A stretch of DNA of 64,000 nt from Phenylobacterium sp. (GTDB taxonomy: Bacteria; Pseudomonadota; Alphaproteobacteria; Caulobacterales; Caulobacteraceae), in contig NZ_JACESE010000009.1 in the NCBI RefSeq assembly GCF_013911965.1, positions 1-64,000 on the forward strand. The letters are read 5' to 3'. The notes beneath the pieces were generated by a model that was given only the letters and a program-made list of their open reading frames with translations, was not told the origin of the DNA and ran no database searches. The translations under genes were made by a program, and so were the position numbers. Positions 7,624-18,556 of the stretch are shown in pieces; the first letter of the stretch is position 1, and the number at the start of each line of letters is the position of its first letter.

Positions 7624-8796
7624 TCAGGCGGCAGGTGCGTCCTTCGCCTCCAGGGCGAGCCGACGCCGCTCGCTGGCGCGCATCTTCTCGCTCTCGGACT
7701 TGAGCTGCCCGCAGGCGGCCAGGATGTCCCGTCCGCGCGGCGTGCGGATCGGCGAGGCGTAGCCGGCGCGGTTCAGCACGGCGGCGAACTTCTCGATGGT
7801 CGCCCAGTCGGAGCATTCATAGGGCGAGCCCGGCCACGGGTTGAACGGGATCAGGTTGATCTTGGCCGGAATGCCCTTGATCAGGTTCAAGAGCGCCTTG
7901 GCCTCGGCGGGGCTGTCGTTGATCCCCTTCAGCATGACGTACTCGAAGGTCACCCGCCGGGCGTTGGACAGGCCCGGATAGGCCCGGATCGCATCCATCA
8001 GCTGGGCGATGGGATACTTGCGGTTCAGCGGCACGAGCTGGTCGCGCAGCGGATCGTTGGTGGCGTGCAGCGAGATGGCCAGCATGGCCTGGGTGCGTTC
8101 GCCCAGGGCCTGCAGCTCGTGGATCACGCCGGAGGTCGAGACGGTGATCCGCCGGCGCGAGATGGCGATGCCCTCGTTGTCGGCGATGATGTCGATGGCC
8201 GCGGCGACATTGTCCAGATTGTAGAGCGGCTCGCCCATGCCCATGAAGACGATGTTGGAGAGCCGGCGGTCCTCCTTGGGACTGGGCCATTCCTCCAGGT
8301 CGTCGCGGGCCACCTGCACCTGGGCGACGATCTCGGCCGCCGTCAGGTTCCGGACGAGGGCCTGGGTGCCGGTGTGGCAGAAGGTGCAGTTCAGCGTGCA
8401 GCCGACCTGGCTGGAGACGCAGAGCGCGCCCGAACGGCCGACATCGGGAATGTAGACCGTCTCCACCTCGATGCCGGGCGCCATGCGGATCAGCCACTTG
8501 CGCGTGCCGTCGCGGCTCACCTGGCGCTCCACCACCTCGGGTCGGGCCAGGGTGAAGGCCTCGGCGAGGGCGGCGCGGGTCTCCTTGGCCACGTCGGTCA
8601 TGGCGGCGAAGTCGGTGACGCCGTAATGGTGGATCCAGCGCCACAGCTGGCTCGCCCGCATCTTGGCCTTTTCCGGCTTGACCACGCCGGCCTCGACCAG
8701 CGCAGCCGCCAGCTGCGGGCGGGTGAGCCCCGAGAGGTTCGGCGGAATCGGCGCAGCGCCGGCGGAGGCGCGCGAAAGGTCGAGGGTGACGCCCAA
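7624..8796 (-). CDS. rlmN: Dual-specificity 23S rRNA/tRNA (adenine-C2)-methyltransferase RlmN
   Basis: A radical-SAM enzyme that methylates C2 of A2503 in 23S rRNA and A37 in some tRNAs. The 4Fe-4S motif is visible as CTLNCTFC, and the mechanistic second Cys lies in ILAACGQL near the C terminus. The SAM-binding glycine region MGMGEPLYN and the strongly conserved [11 protein letters not shown] are present. Length is 390 residues from TTG at 8796. I chose this rather than ATG at 8904 because Caulobacter RlmN begins close to VTLDLSRA, and the upstream 36 residues read as non-coding. No clear ribosome binding site favours either. It is divergent from the quinone oxidoreductase gene. Confidence 0.93.
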   Translation of the reverse strand: MGVTLDLSRASAGAAPIPPNLSGLTRPQLAAALVEAGVVKPEKAKMRASQLWRWIHHYGVTDFAAMTDVAKETRAALAEAFTLARPEVVERQVSRDGTRKWLIRMAPGIEVETVYIPDVGRSGALCVSSQVGCTLNCTFCHTGTQALVRNLTAAEIVAQVQVARDDLEEWPSPKEDRRLSNIVFMGMGEPLYNLDNVAAAIDIIADNEGIAISRRRITVSTSGVIHELQALGERTQAMLAISLHATNDPLRDQLVPLNRKYPIAQLMDAIRAYPGLSNARRVTFEYVMLKGINDSPAEAKALLNLIKGIPAKINLIPFNPWPGSPYECSDWATIEKFAAVLNRAGYASPIRTPRGRDILAACGQLKSESEKMRASERRRLALEAKDAPAA

Positions 8797-8923
8797 GGCT
8801 TGAAGTCTCGCTGGCTGGGAAGTCCGCCAATATAGGCCATGGGCGGCGCGCTTCCAACTCGGGCCGGCGCCGCAGGGGAAGGCGGCCCGCGCCATGCGGC
8901 TCAAACAAATGTTCGCCTGCGAT

Positions 8924-8938
8924 CTTCCGCGCCGGAAG
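8924..8938. promoter_or_regulatory. Inverted repeat upstream of the quinone oxidoreductase gene
   Basis: CTTCCG-CGC-CGGAAG is a perfect 15-base dyad, followed 7 bases later by GCTAGCGTC, which resembles the Caulobacter -10 element. It sits between divergent rlmN and the oxidoreductase gene and could be a small operator. Arms this short and GC-rich can occur by chance. Confidence 0.3.
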
Positions 8939-8990
8939 GGGCTGCGCTAGCGTCCGCGCCAATCTGGTGAACGAGACGCGGGAGAGCGAC

Positions 8991-9992
8991 ATGAAGGCGG
9001 TGCTGAGCAAGGTGACGGGCGGTCCCGAAACCCTGGTGGTGGAGGACATCCCCGAGCCGGAAGTGAAGGCGGGCCAGGCCCTGATCTCGGTGAAGGCGGT
9101 GGGCGTCAACTTCCCCGACGTGCTGATGATCGAGGACAAGTACCAGGCCCGCCCGCCGCGCCCCTTCGCGCCCGGCGGCGAGCTTTCCGGCGTCATCGAG
9201 GCCGTCGGCGAGGGCGTCACCAATGTGAAGCCGGGCGACCGCATCCTGGCCAACACCGGCTGGGGCGGCATGGCGGAAAAGGTGGCCCTGCCGGCCAACC
9301 GCCTGTGGAAGATCCCCGACAACATGCCCCATGACGAGGCCGCCGCCTTCATCCTGACCTACGGCACCTCCTATCACGCGCTGAAGCACCGCGGCCGGGT
9401 GAAGGCCGGCGAGAGCCTGCTGGTCCTCGGCGCCGCCGGCGGCGTCGGCCTGGCGGCCGTTGAGCTGGGCAAGGCCATGGGCATGCGCGTGGTCGCCGCC
9501 TGCTCCAGCGAGGAGAAGGTGGCGCTGGCCAAGACGCACGGCGCCGACGAAGGCGTGGTCTATGGCCGCGGCCCCTTCGACCGCGACGAACAGAAGAAGC
9601 TCTCGGAACTCTTCAAGTCCGTGGCCGGCCCGAACGGCTTCGACGTGATCTATGACGCGGTCGGCGGCGACTATGCCGAGCCGGCCCTGCGCACCATCGC
9701 CTGGGAAGGCCGCTATCTCGTCATCGGCTTCGCCGCCGGCGAGATCCCGAAGATCCCGCTGAACCTCACCCTGCTGAAGGGTTGCGAGATCGTCGGCGTC
9801 TTCTGGGGCACCTGGGCGGCCAAGGACCCGGCGGCCTTCGCGCAGAGCGTGCAGGAGCTGCTCGACCTCTACGCGGCCGGCAAGATCAAGCCCTACGTCT
9901 CCGAGCGCTTCCCGCTGGAGAAGGGCGCCGACGCCATCGCCCACCTGGGCAGCCGCAAGGCCATGGGCAAGGTCGTCGTCACTATCGACTGA
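8991..9992 (+). CDS. NADPH:quinone oxidoreductase family protein (zinc-less MDR)
   Basis: A 333-residue medium-chain dehydrogenase/reductase. The N-terminal GroES-like domain has GVNFPDVLMI and the PFAPGGELSGVI signature. The Rossmann domain has the nucleotide motif VLGAAGGVGLAAVEL near residue 145. Catalytic zinc ligands are absent, as in the QOR branch that reduces quinones or enoyl compounds with NADPH. ATG at 8991 follows GGGAGAG at a good distance; an in-frame start at 8967 adds eight residues. An SDR gene follows 84 bases downstream, with a transporter coupled to it, so the three may form one oxidoreductive unit. Substrate unknown. Confidence 0.9.
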   Translation: MKAVLSKVTGGPETLVVEDIPEPEVKAGQALISVKAVGVNFPDVLMIEDKYQARPPRPFAPGGELSGVIEAVGEGVTNVKPGDRILANTGWGGMAEKVALPANRLWKIPDNMPHDEAAAFILTYGTSYHALKHRGRVKAGESLLVLGAAGGVGLAAVELGKAMGMRVVAACSSEEKVALAKTHGADEGVVYGRGPFDRDEQKKLSELFKSVAGPNGFDVIYDAVGGDYAEPALRTIAWEGRYLVIGFAAGEIPKIPLNLTLLKGCEIVGVFWGTWAAKDPAAFAQSVQELLDLYAAGKIKPYVSERFPLEKGADAIAHLGSRKAMGKVVVTID

Positions 9993-10076
9993 GCCCCTCC
10001 CGGCGGTTACTGATCGCTGATCACAAAGACGAGGCGGCGGCCCGCGGGCCGCCGTCCGCAGGGAGGAGAGAAGGTC

Positions 10077-10931
10077 ATGGCGGGGCGTCTGGACGGTAAG
10101 GTGGCGGTGATCACCGGGGGATGCTCCGGCATCGGCCTGGGCGCAGTGGAGCTCTTCGTGGCCGAGGGCGCCCAAGTGGTGGCGGCCGACATCCAGGACG
10201 AAAAGGGCGCCATGCTGGAGAAGCGCTTTTCCGGCGCGGTCCGCTACGCCCACTGCGACGTGACCTCCGAGGACGACATCGTCGGCGCCCTGAAGTTGGC
10301 CGAGAGCGCGTTCGGCGGGCTCGACGTCCTCTTCAACAACGCCGGCATCTCCGACCACATGGGCGCCATCACCGAGGTGACCGCCGAGGGCTGGGACTGG
10401 ATCTTCTCCATCCTGGTGCGCGGTCCCGCGCTCGGCATGAAGCACGCCGCGCCGATGATGATCGCCCGCGGCGGCGGCTCGATCATCAACACCGCCTCCA
10501 TCGCCGGTCTGCAGGCGGGCTTCGGCCCCATCGCCTATTCGACGGCCAAGGCCGGGGTGATCCATATGAGCCGCGTGGCGGCCGCCCAGCTCTCGCGCCA
10601 GAAGGTGCGGGTGAACGCCATCTGCCCGGGCCTGATCGCCACCTCCATCTTCGGGGCCTCGCTCGGCCTGCCGCGCGAGGTGGCCGACCAGATGGCCGCC
10701 CAGGTGGAGCAGCACGCCGCCTCGGTCCAGCCGGTGCCCAAGGCCGGCGTGCCGGCCGACATCGCCCAGGCGGCGCTCTATCTGGCCAGCGACGACTCCG
10801 CCTTCGTCAGCGGGACGCACCTCGTGGTCGACGGCGGCATCACGGTCGGCGGCCGCCATTCCTGGGATACGACCACGCCCTCGCCCTTCGCCCAGATGTT
10901 CGGCGGCGACCTGCCCGCGACCGCCTCGTGA
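10077..10931 (+). CDS. SDR-family oxidoreductase
   Basis: A 284-residue classical short-chain dehydrogenase/reductase using NAD(P). The cofactor motif is GGCSGIG near residue 14, NNAG is at about 88, and the catalytic YSTAK gives Tyr and Lys, with the preceding Ser in NTASIAG. An acidic residue after the second strand (AADIQDE) favours NAD over NADP. The start ATG follows GGGAGGAGAGAAGGTC, a strong ribosome binding site. Its stop overlaps the GTG start of the DMT transporter by four bases (GTGA), indicating translational coupling. A role in steroid, alcohol or aromatic side-chain oxidation is possible; the substrate cannot be read from sequence. Confidence 0.9.
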   Translation: MAGRLDGKVAVITGGCSGIGLGAVELFVAEGAQVVAADIQDEKGAMLEKRFSGAVRYAHCDVTSEDDIVGALKLAESAFGGLDVLFNNAGISDHMGAITEVTAEGWDWIFSILVRGPALGMKHAAPMMIARGGGSIINTASIAGLQAGFGPIAYSTAKAGVIHMSRVAAAQLSRQKVRVNAICPGLIATSIFGASLGLPREVADQMAAQVEQHAASVQPVPKAGVPADIAQAALYLASDDSAFVSGTHLVVDGGITVGGRHSWDTTTPSPFAQMFGGDLPATAS

Positions 10932-11878
10932 GCGAGGGGGCCTCGCCGGAGAAGCCGGGCCTGGCGCCCAACGTCCATGGCGCGCTGTGGATGCTGGCCT
11001 CGGCGCTCGGCTTCACGGCGATGACGACCCTGATCAAGTTCCTGGGCGACGATTATCCGGCGGCCCTGCAGACCTTCTACCGGCAGGTGGCGGGCTTCGC
11101 GATCCTGATCCCGGTCATCCTGGCCAAGCGGGGCGAGGCCTTCCGCACCACGCGGCCGGGCATACTGCTGTTCCGCTCGGCGGCCGGGACGCTGGGCATG
11201 ATCCTGTCCTTCTACGCCTTCCAGAAGATGCCGCTGGCCGACGCCAACGCGCTGTCGTTCACGCGCACCCTGTGGCTGGTGCCGCTGGCCGCCTTCGTCG
11301 TGCGCGAGCCGGTGGGCCCCTTGCGGATCGGCGCGGCGGTGGTCGGCTTCCTGGGCGTGCTCCTCATGATCCGGCCGGGCGCGGGCGGGGACTTCGCGGT
11401 CGGCTGGCCGGCGGCGGCCATGCTGGCCTCGTCCTTCCTCTTCGCGCTCACCATCACCGGCATGAAGGTGATGACGCGGGATCATTCGCCCATGGTGCTG
11501 CTGGTCTGGGCCGCGACGCTGGGGCTCGTCTTCTCCCTGCCCGGCGCCTTCTTCGTCTGGCGCTGGCCCGAGCCGATCGACCTTCTGCTGCTGTGCCTGA
11601 TGGGCGTCATCGGCACGGCGACCCAGGGCTTCTACATCAAGGGCATGTCGATCGGGGACGCCGGGGCCATGGCGCCGATCGACTACATCCGGCTGGTCTT
11701 CACCGCCGCGGCGGGCTTCCTGCTGTTCGACGAGATCCCGACCGTCTGGACGCTCGCCGGGGCCGGCGTGGTGGTCGTCTCCACCCTCTTCATCACCTGG
11801 CGCGAGCAGCAGATCTCCCGGCGCGGCAAGGCCGGCCACGCCCCGCCCATGGCCAGGGGCGCGCGGACCGAAGGTTGA
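10928..11878 (+). CDS. DMT superfamily transporter (two EamA domains)
   Basis: A 316-residue inner-membrane protein with ten hydrophobic helices arranged as two EamA repeats (about residues 12-140 and 150-285). It shows the typical FYRQVAGFAILIPVIL and FYAFQKMPLADANAL segments of this drug/metabolite exporter group. The start is GTG at 10928, overlapping the stop of the preceding SDR gene by four bases; no independent ribosome binding site is needed. The tail is basic. Members export small metabolites or amino-acid-like compounds. The coupling to an SDR hints that the product or toxic intermediate of that enzyme may be exported, but this is inference. Confidence 0.88.
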   Translation: MSEGASPEKPGLAPNVHGALWMLASALGFTAMTTLIKFLGDDYPAALQTFYRQVAGFAILIPVILAKRGEAFRTTRPGILLFRSAAGTLGMILSFYAFQKMPLADANALSFTRTLWLVPLAAFVVREPVGPLRIGAAVVGFLGVLLMIRPGAGGDFAVGWPAAAMLASSFLFALTITGMKVMTRDHSPMVLLVWAATLGLVFSLPGAFFVWRWPEPIDLLLLCLMGVIGTATQGFYIKGMSIGDAGAMAPIDYIRLVFTAAAGFLLFDEIPTVWTLAGAGVVVVSTLFITWREQQISRRGKAGHAPPMARGARTEG

Positions 11879-12310
11879 CTAGCGGTCCTTCTCTTCGCCC
11901 AGGTGGTCGAGGAATTCCCGGGCGGCCGCCTTGTGGCGCGGTTTCACATTGCGGCCGAGCAGGGCCAGCAGGGCGGCGAAGACCGCCGCATCGTCGGTGA
12001 AGCCGACGGCCGCCAGCACGTCGGGAATGGCGTCGGCCGGCATGACGAAATAGGCCAGCGCCGCCAGCATCATGCCCTTGGCCGCCGGCGGCGTCGCCGG
12101 ATCGCGGGCGCAGTACCAGACCGACAGCGCGTCGGCGGCGAAGGGGATGCGCGAGGCCGTGCGCACGATCTTGGGCCAGAAGCCCCGGCGCACCCGCTCC
12201 TCGTTCACCTTCACGGTGGCGGGCACGAGGGCCTTGCGCGGGTCCAGCGCGGTCTTCGGATCAAATCCGCGATCCTTGACGTCGGGTGATGCTTTGGTCT
12301 CGGCGTTCAT
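11879..12310 (-). CDS. YkvA-family (DUF1232) small membrane-associated protein
   Basis: A 143-residue protein with the DUF1232 core: AALAYFVMPADAIPDVLAAVGFTDD, a hydrophobic helix ending in the family PxDxIPD motif, followed by a second helix (AVFAALLALLG). The N-terminal 70 residues are polar and basic. The family's function is poorly known. I chose ATG at 12310 (MNAETK); an upstream ATG at 12340 adds ten residues that overlap the promoter of the divergent SDR gene. It converges end to end with the DMT transporter gene with no gap. Confidence 0.85.
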   Translation of the reverse strand: MNAETKASPDVKDRGFDPKTALDPRKALVPATVKVNEERVRRGFWPKIVRTASRIPFAADALSVWYCARDPATPPAAKGMMLAALAYFVMPADAIPDVLAAVGFTDDAAVFAALLALLGRNVKPRHKAAAREFLDHLGEEKDR

Positions 12311-12367
12311 CAGGCTAAGGCAGCGATTGGATTGGAACATTTAAACGCAACGGGAGGCGTAGCGTCC

Positions 12368-13150
<783 letters not shown>

Positions 13151-13167
13151 TCCACGCCCCCGAATGC

Positions 13168-13191
13168 GCAGCCGGGGCTTTCCCCGGCTGC
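13168..13191 (+). terminator. Stem-loop after the SDR gene
   Basis: A perfect 10-bp stem, GCAGCCGGGG-CTTT-CCCCGGCTGC, begins 17 bases after the SDR stop. No U-tract follows, so it is either a 3'-end protecting hairpin or an imperfect terminator. Confidence 0.5.
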
Positions 13192-13253
13192 GACATGGCG
13201 CCACAGTCACGGCTTGAGTATTCGGACAGCCCTCACCAAGGGTGCGTAGCGTC

Positions 13254-15563
13254 ATGATGGCCACCTGGGCCCAGCGGTTCGTCACGGCCGCGAAGCGGCC
13301 AGCGACCGCATACGGTCTCGTCCTGGCTGCGGTCGGGACGGCCGCCGTGCTGGAGGGCGGGCTGGAGTACGCGCTCCAGGCTCCTCACGGGTACATGTTC
13401 TTCTATCCGGCGGTCCTGTTCTCCACCCTCGTCGCCGGGGCGCGCGGGGGCTTTGCGGCGGTGCTGCTGAGCACCCTGGCGATCGCCCTTCTGGGGTCTG
13501 CGACGTCGGGCGCCCTGGCCGTCTTCATCCTGACCAGCCTGCTGACCGTCGGCATCGCCAAGCCGATCCGCGTGGCGATCCAGCGCGGCGCCACCGTGCA
13601 GGAGCGGTTCCGGATCGCCCAGGAGACGGCGCGCGACAGCTTCGTCATCCTCGACCCCGTGCGGCAGGGGGGCGAGGTCGTCGATTTCGTCTGGGTCTAC
13701 GCCAACCCCGCCGCCGAGCGCATGGCCCCGTCCGGAGTGGAGACTCTGGTCGGTCGCCGTGTCCTGGAGGTCTTTCCCGACGAAACCGGCCGCGAAATGG
13801 TCGAGCGTCTGAGGGCGGCGCTGGACCGGAGCGAAGCCGACGACGTCGAGGTGCGCCGCGTGATCGACGGCCAGGAGCGCTGGATCCGCTCGAGCGCCAT
13901 GCGTGTGGGCGAGGGCGCGGCGGCCATCTTCCGCGACATCACCGAGCAGAGGTCGGCCGACCTTGCGCTGCGGACCGGCGAGGCGCGGGTCCGCGCCCTC
14001 GTCGATTCCCTGCCTCAGCTGATGTGGTCGAGCCTGCCCGATGGCCGCTGGAACTATGTCAGCCCGCAGTGGCAGGACTTCACCGGCGTCTCGGGCGCCG
14101 AGCACCTGGGCGAGGGCTGGCTCGATACGGTCCACCCCCAGGACCGCGACGCCGTCGCCGAGGCCTGGCGCCAGGCGACCCAGGAAGCCCTCCCCTTCAG
14201 CATCGACTTCCGCATCCGCCGCGCCGACGGCGTCTGGCGGTGGGTCCACGGGCGGATCTCGGCCCTGCGGGAGGAGGACGGCTCGGTCCGCCGCTGGTTC
14301 GGCTCGGCCTCCGACGTCACCGAGGTGGTCGAGGCGCGGCACGACCTGGAGGCCCGCGTGGCCGAGCGGACGCGGGAACTGGAGGCGAGCCTGGAGGCGC
14401 GCGCCCGCACCGAGGCCGCGCTCGCCCAGGCCCAGCGGCTGGAGACGGTCGGCCGCCTCACGGGCGGGGTGGCGCACGATTTCAACAACCTCCTGACGGT
14501 GATCATCGGCGGGCTGGACATGATCCTGAAGAACCCGTCCGACACCGCCCGGGTGAAGCGGGTGGGCGAGGCGGCGCTTTCGGCGGGTCGCCGCGGCGAG
14601 CGGCTCACGCGGCAGCTCCTGGCGTTTTCGCGCCGACAGGAACTGCGCCTGGACACCCTGGAGGTCGGCAAGCTGATCGACCAGATCGAGCCGCTCGTGC
14701 GGCGCGCGGTGGGCGAGGCGGTGAATCTCGTGGTCGACTGCGGGCCCGATGTCGGCGCCGCCCGGCTGGACGCGGCGCAGTTCGAGGCCGCCCTCCTCAA
14801 CCTCGTCGTCAACGCCGCCGACGCCACCCCCGCCGGCGGCGAGATCCGCATCGAGGCGCGCCGGGTCCGCCTGGCGGAGGGGGAGGCGCGGGGCGTCGGC
14901 GCCGGCGACTATGTCCGGCTCTGCGTCACCGACACCGGCGCCGGCATGCCGCCGGAGGTGCTGGCCCGGGTGTTCGAGCCCTTCTTCACCACCAAGGAGA
15001 TCGGCAAGGGTACGGGGCTCGGCCTGGCCCAGGTCTATGGCTTCGTCAGCCAGGTCGGCGGCGGGGTCGACGTGGAAAGCGCGCCCGGCGAAGGCACGCG
15101 GGTCATCCTTTTCCTGCCCGCCGCAGAGGCGCCCGCAGAACGCACGGCGGCGCCGGAGGTCGAGGCCCAGCCGGAGCTGGCCGCCGGCCTGCGGATCCTG
15201 CTTGTGGAGGACGACGACGCCGTGCGGGCGGTGACGGAGAGCCTGCTGCTCGACCTCGGCTGCCGCGTGGAAAGCGCCGTCAACGGGGCCGAGGCCCTGC
15301 GTCGCCTGGAGGTGGACGCGCCGTTCGACCTCGTCCTCTCCGACATCGTCATGCCCGGCGGGGTCAGCGGCGTCGACCTGGCGTGCAAGGTGCGCGCCGA
15401 CCGGCCCGACCTGCCGGTGGTGCTCACGACCGGCTATGGCGGTGACAAGCTGGCCGATGCGCAGGAGGCCGAGGCCTGGCCGATCCTGCGCAAGCCCTTC
15501 CGCGCCGAGCAGCTCAGCGCCGTCGTCCGCCAGGCCGCCGGCGCGCCGGCGGTCACGCACTAG
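13254..15563 (+). CDS. Membrane-bound PAS hybrid sensor histidine kinase
   Basis: A 769-residue hybrid kinase. Residues 20-110 hold about four membrane helices of the DUF4118 type. Two PAS/PAC domains follow (about 125-240 and 245-360; the second has [15 protein letters not shown]), then a coiled linker. The H-box [13 protein letters not shown] belongs to the HWE/HisKA-like group with phospho-His408. The ATPase domain has [18 protein letters not shown] and [11 protein letters not shown]-terminal receiver carries Asp697 in [10 protein letters not shown] and ends with LRKPF. This arrangement matches light- or redox-type sensors, but no cofactor-binding Cys motif is seen in the PAS domains. I chose ATG at 13254 over GTG at 13242. 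Its stop overlaps the convergent HerA-like gene by four bases. Confidence 0.9.
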   Translation: MMATWAQRFVTAAKRPATAYGLVLAAVGTAAVLEGGLEYALQAPHGYMFFYPAVLFSTLVAGARGGFAAVLLSTLAIALLGSATSGALAVFILTSLLTVGIAKPIRVAIQRGATVQERFRIAQETARDSFVILDPVRQGGEVVDFVWVYANPAAERMAPSGVETLVGRRVLEVFPDETGREMVERLRAALDRSEADDVEVRRVIDGQERWIRSSAMRVGEGAAAIFRDITEQRSADLALRTGEARVRALVDSLPQLMWSSLPDGRWNYVSPQWQDFTGVSGAEHLGEGWLDTVHPQDRDAVAEAWRQATQEALPFSIDFRIRRADGVWRWVHGRISALREEDGSVRRWFGSASDVTEVVEARHDLEARVAERTRELEASLEARARTEAALAQAQRLETVGRLTGGVAHDFNNLLTVIIGGLDMILKNPSDTARVKRVGEAALSAGRRGERLTRQLLAFSRRQELRLDTLEVGKLIDQIEPLVRRAVGEAVNLVVDCGPDVGAARLDAAQFEAALLNLVVNAADATPAGGEIRIEARRVRLAEGEARGVGAGDYVRLCVTDTGAGMPPEVLARVFEPFFTTKEIGKGTGLGLAQVYGFVSQVGGGVDVESAPGEGTRVILFLPAAEAPAERTAAPEVEAQPELAAGLRILLVEDDDAVRAVTESLLLDLGCRVESAVNGAEALRRLEVDAPFDLVLSDIVMPGGVSGVDLACKVRADRPDLPVVLTTGYGGDKLADAQEAEAWPILRKPFRAEQLSAVVRQAAGAPAVTH

Positions 15564-17029
15564 CGCCGGCGCAGGCCGCCCAGCACGCCGCGCACGATCT
15601 CCCGTCCGATCTGCGAGCCGATGGTTCTCAGCATGGACTTGGTGAAGGCCTCGCTGGCGCTCTGACGGTTCGACCGCGGCCGGGCCGAACTCGGGACCTC
15701 GCGCCGGGGCGCCGTCGCCTGGGCCTGCCGGGCCGCCGCCTCGGCGCGGGCGGTCAGCTCCTCGTGGGCGGAGTCCCGGTCCTTCGCCTCGTCATAGAGG
15801 CCGCGCAAGGGGCTCTCGGCCATCGCCGCCGCCCGCTCGGCCGGCGTGGCCGGCCCAAGCCTGGAGGCGGGCGGACGGATCAGGGCTCTCTGCACCACGC
15901 CCGGCGCCCCCTTCTCGTCGAGCAGGGAGACCAGCGCCTCGCCCACCCCCAGCGCCTGAATGGCGTCGGCCGTATCGAAGGCCGGGTTCGTACGGAAGGA
16001 CTGCGCCGCCGCGCGCAGACCCTTCTGATCGGCGGGCGTATAGGCGCGCAGGGCGTGCTGGATCCGGTTGCCGAGCTGGCCCAGCACGCTGTCGGGGATG
16101 TCGGCGGGATTCTGGGTGACGAAATAGACGCCCACGCCCTTGGACCGGATCAGGCGCACGACCTGTTCGACCTTCTCCAGCAGGCCCTTGGGCGCGTCGC
16201 GGAACAGCAGGTGGGCCTCGTCGAAGAAGAAGGCCAGGCGCGGCTTCTCCGGATCGCCGACCTCCGGGAGCTCCTCGAAGAGCTCGGACAGGAGCCACAG
16301 CAGGAAGGTGGCGTAGAGGCGCGGCGACCGGATCAGCCGGTCGGCGGCCAGGATGCTGACATAGCCGCGCCCCTGTCCGTCGACCCGCATGAGATCGGAG
16401 AGGCGCAGCGCCGGCTCTCCGAAGAAGGCCTCGGCCCCCTGATCCTCGAGCACCAGGAGCTTGCGGCGGATGGCGGCCAGGCTCTGCTTCGACACCGCGC
16501 CGTAGCGCGTGGCGATCTCGGAGGCGTTCTCGCCCACGAAACCGAGGGCGGCCTGCAGGTCCTTCAGGTCGAGCAGCAGCAGGCCCTCGTCGTCGGCGGC
16601 CCGGAAGACGATGGTCAGAACGCCCTCCTGCACCTCGTTGAGCTCCAGCATGCGGCTCATCAGCAGGGGGCCCACCTCGGAGACGGTGGCGCGGATGGGG
16701 TGGCCGGCCTCGCCGAAGAGGTCCCAGAACAGGGTCGGCGCGCCCGCCGGCCTCAGGTCGAGCGCCATCTTCGCGGCGCGGGCGAGCAGCTTCTCGTTCG
16801 GCGCCCCGGGCAGGGCGATGCCGGAGAGGTCGCCCTTCACGTCGGCGGCGAAGACGGGCACGCCGGCGTCGGACAGCCCCTGGGCCAGGATCTGCAGGGT
16901 CACCGTCTTGCCGGTCCCGGTCGCCCCGGCGACCAGTCCGTGGCGGTTGGCCCTGTCCAGGCGCAGGCGCAGGGGCTCCTCGCCCAGGCCCACGAGCACG
17001 CCGTCCTGCGCCGATCCGTCCGCCGCCAT
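15560..17029 (-). CDS. HerA-like helicase domain protein (DUF853)
   Basis: A 489-residue P-loop ATPase. Walker A is GATGTGKT (residues 35-42) and Walker B is LAFFFDEAH near residue 240. The region around [20 protein letters not shown] is the conserved DUF853 segment containing the sensor and arginine-finger positions. Family members (YjgR type) belong to the HerA/FtsK superfamily and presumably translocate along DNA as hexamers; their cellular job is unknown. No NurA nuclease gene is nearby, which separates it from archaeal HerA. The C terminus is basic and Arg-rich. I chose ATG at 17029, preceded by GGAGGTGGCG; upstream in-frame codons look non-coding. Confidence 0.9.
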   Translation of the reverse strand: MAADGSAQDGVLVGLGEEPLRLRLDRANRHGLVAGATGTGKTVTLQILAQGLSDAGVPVFAADVKGDLSGIALPGAPNEKLLARAAKMALDLRPAGAPTLFWDLFGEAGHPIRATVSEVGPLLMSRMLELNEVQEGVLTIVFRAADDEGLLLLDLKDLQAALGFVGENASEIATRYGAVSKQSLAAIRRKLLVLEDQGAEAFFGEPALRLSDLMRVDGQGRGYVSILAADRLIRSPRLYATFLLWLLSELFEELPEVGDPEKPRLAFFFDEAHLLFRDAPKGLLEKVEQVVRLIRSKGVGVYFVTQNPADIPDSVLGQLGNRIQHALRAYTPADQKGLRAAAQSFRTNPAFDTADAIQALGVGEALVSLLDEKGAPGVVQRALIRPPASRLGPATPAERAAAMAESPLRGLYDEAKDRDSAHEELTARAEAAARQAQATAPRREVPSSARPRSNRQSASEAFTKSMLRTIGSQIGREIVRGVLGGLRRR

Positions 17030-17256
17030 CGCCACCTCCGCCGCCAAACCGACGGTCAAGCTAGCGGCCCCGGCGCCGGCGCGCCACAGTGGGGCGGGTG
17101 GGGCGCCGGCCACGCCCCGGCTTGAAAGACTCGACCTCAACACCGGCTCGATCGGGGATTCACATGCCGCCTTCCGCGAATTTCGGGGTCGACCCGTGCG
17201 GCGACGTTGACGAAGCCGGCGCCGGAGCCGACAGTCGCGCCAGGAATCACTCCCGC

Positions 17257-18378
17257 ATGCCCTCATCCGCGCCCTCCGCCGTCACGCGCTCCGCCCTGGT
17301 GATCCTGGCGGTGATCGCCTGCGGAGTGGTCCTCTACGTCCTGCGCGACATCTTCACGCCTCTGGCGCTCGCCATCTTCCTGGCGGTGATGATCGACGGC
17401 CTGGCGCGCCTGCTGCTGCGGCGCGCGCCCTTCCTGCCCAGGGCCGCCGCGGCGCCGGCGGCCATCGTGCTTTCCATCGCCGTCTTCGCCGGCGCGGCGG
17501 TGCTGATCGCCGAGAACGCGGCCGATTTCGTGGTTCAGATCGCCGCCTACGGTCCCCGGCTGAACGGACTGATGGAACAGGCCGCCGGGCTGCTGGGGGT
17601 GCAGGCGCCGCAGAGCCTCGAGCAACTCATCCGCCAGCTCAATCCGGCCCAGTACCTCAGCCAGGTGGGCGGGGCCCTGCAGGGCTTCGCCTCCAGCGCC
17701 GTCTTCGTGCTGATCTATCTCGGCTTCATCCTGGCCTCGCGCCGGGGCTTCGAACGCAAGATCGTCGGGCTCTTCCCGGATCGCCACGAGCGGCGGGAGG
17801 CGGTGGCCGCCTTCCACCGCATCCGCGACGGCGTGGAGCAGTACCTCTGGGTCCAGACGGTCACGGGCGTGATGATCGCCGTCGCCTCCTGGATCGCCAT
17901 GGCCCTGGTCGGGCTCGACAACGCCCTCTTCTGGGCGCTGCTGATCTTCATCGCCTCCTACATTCCCATCATCGGCGGGATCGTCGGCGTCGCCGCCCCG
18001 CCCATCTTCGCCCTTCTGCAGTTCGACAGCCTCTGGCCGGCGGCGATCCTGGCGGCGGTGCTGCAGGGCGTGCAGTTCGTGGTCGGCAACATCATCCAGC
18101 CGCGCATGCAGGGCGAAAGCCTGAACATGGATCCGGTGGTGATCCTGCTGTCCCTGGCGCTCTGGGGCGCCATCTGGGGCCTGCCCGGCATGTTCCTGTC
18201 CACGCCCATCGCGGTCATGGCCATGGTCATCCTGGCCCAGTTCGACGGAACCCGCTGGATCGCCATCCTGCTCTCCGACGACGGGGAACCGGTCCGGGCG
18301 AAGGACGCTGACTTTCCAACCGCCGCGCCGCCTCCCGAGGCCGCGCCACAAGACTTCGAGTCCGGGGCTTCACTTTGA
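17257..18378 (+). CDS. AI-2E family (DUF20) permease
   Basis: A 373-residue inner-membrane protein with about eight hydrophobic helices and a soluble middle part (about residues 105-190). The C-terminal region contains [37 protein letters not shown] and the [17 protein letters not shown] signature of the AI-2E/PerM family. The name does not prove autoinducer transport; members include Na+/H+ exchangers and putative lipid or peptide exporters. ATG at 17257 is the most likely start; an ATG at 17164 would add a hydrophilic stretch. The gene ends within TTTGACC, which may be the -35 of the next gene. Confidence 0.88.
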   Translation: MPSSAPSAVTRSALVILAVIACGVVLYVLRDIFTPLALAIFLAVMIDGLARLLLRRAPFLPRAAAAPAAIVLSIAVFAGAAVLIAENAADFVVQIAAYGPRLNGLMEQAAGLLGVQAPQSLEQLIRQLNPAQYLSQVGGALQGFASSAVFVLIYLGFILASRRGFERKIVGLFPDRHERREAVAAFHRIRDGVEQYLWVQTVTGVMIAVASWIAMALVGLDNALFWALLIFIASYIPIIGGIVGVAAPPIFALLQFDSLWPAAILAAVLQGVQFVVGNIIQPRMQGESLNMDPVVILLSLALWGAIWGLPGMFLSTPIAVMAMVILAQFDGTRWIAILLSDDGEPVRAKDADFPTAAPPPEAAPQDFESGASL

Positions 18379-18504
18379 CCTTCGAACACCTATCTGAAGC
18401 GATGTCGGGGCTCACCCACCCCCGGCCTCATAGCGCCGCCCCGCAAGGGACGCCGGCGCGACGAGCCCAGCGTGTTCCGCCTTTCCCCCCAGGCGGAGCC
18501 CGGC

Positions 18505-18543
18505 GCCGCCGGACTCTCTCCTCCGGCGGCGTTCTCGTCTTTC
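18505..18543 (+). terminator. Intrinsic-terminator-like hairpin just before the glutamate dehydrogenase start
   Basis: GCCGCCGGA (18505-18513) pairs with TCCGGCGGC (18522-18530), 9 bp with an 8-base loop, followed by GTTCTCGTCTTTC. It ends about 14 bases before the gdh ATG. It may end the AI-2E transcript, but the position leaves no room for a gdh promoter after it. It may therefore lie in the gdh leader and work as an attenuator. Confidence 0.45.
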
Positions 18544-18556
18544 AGGGGGCTCTGGC

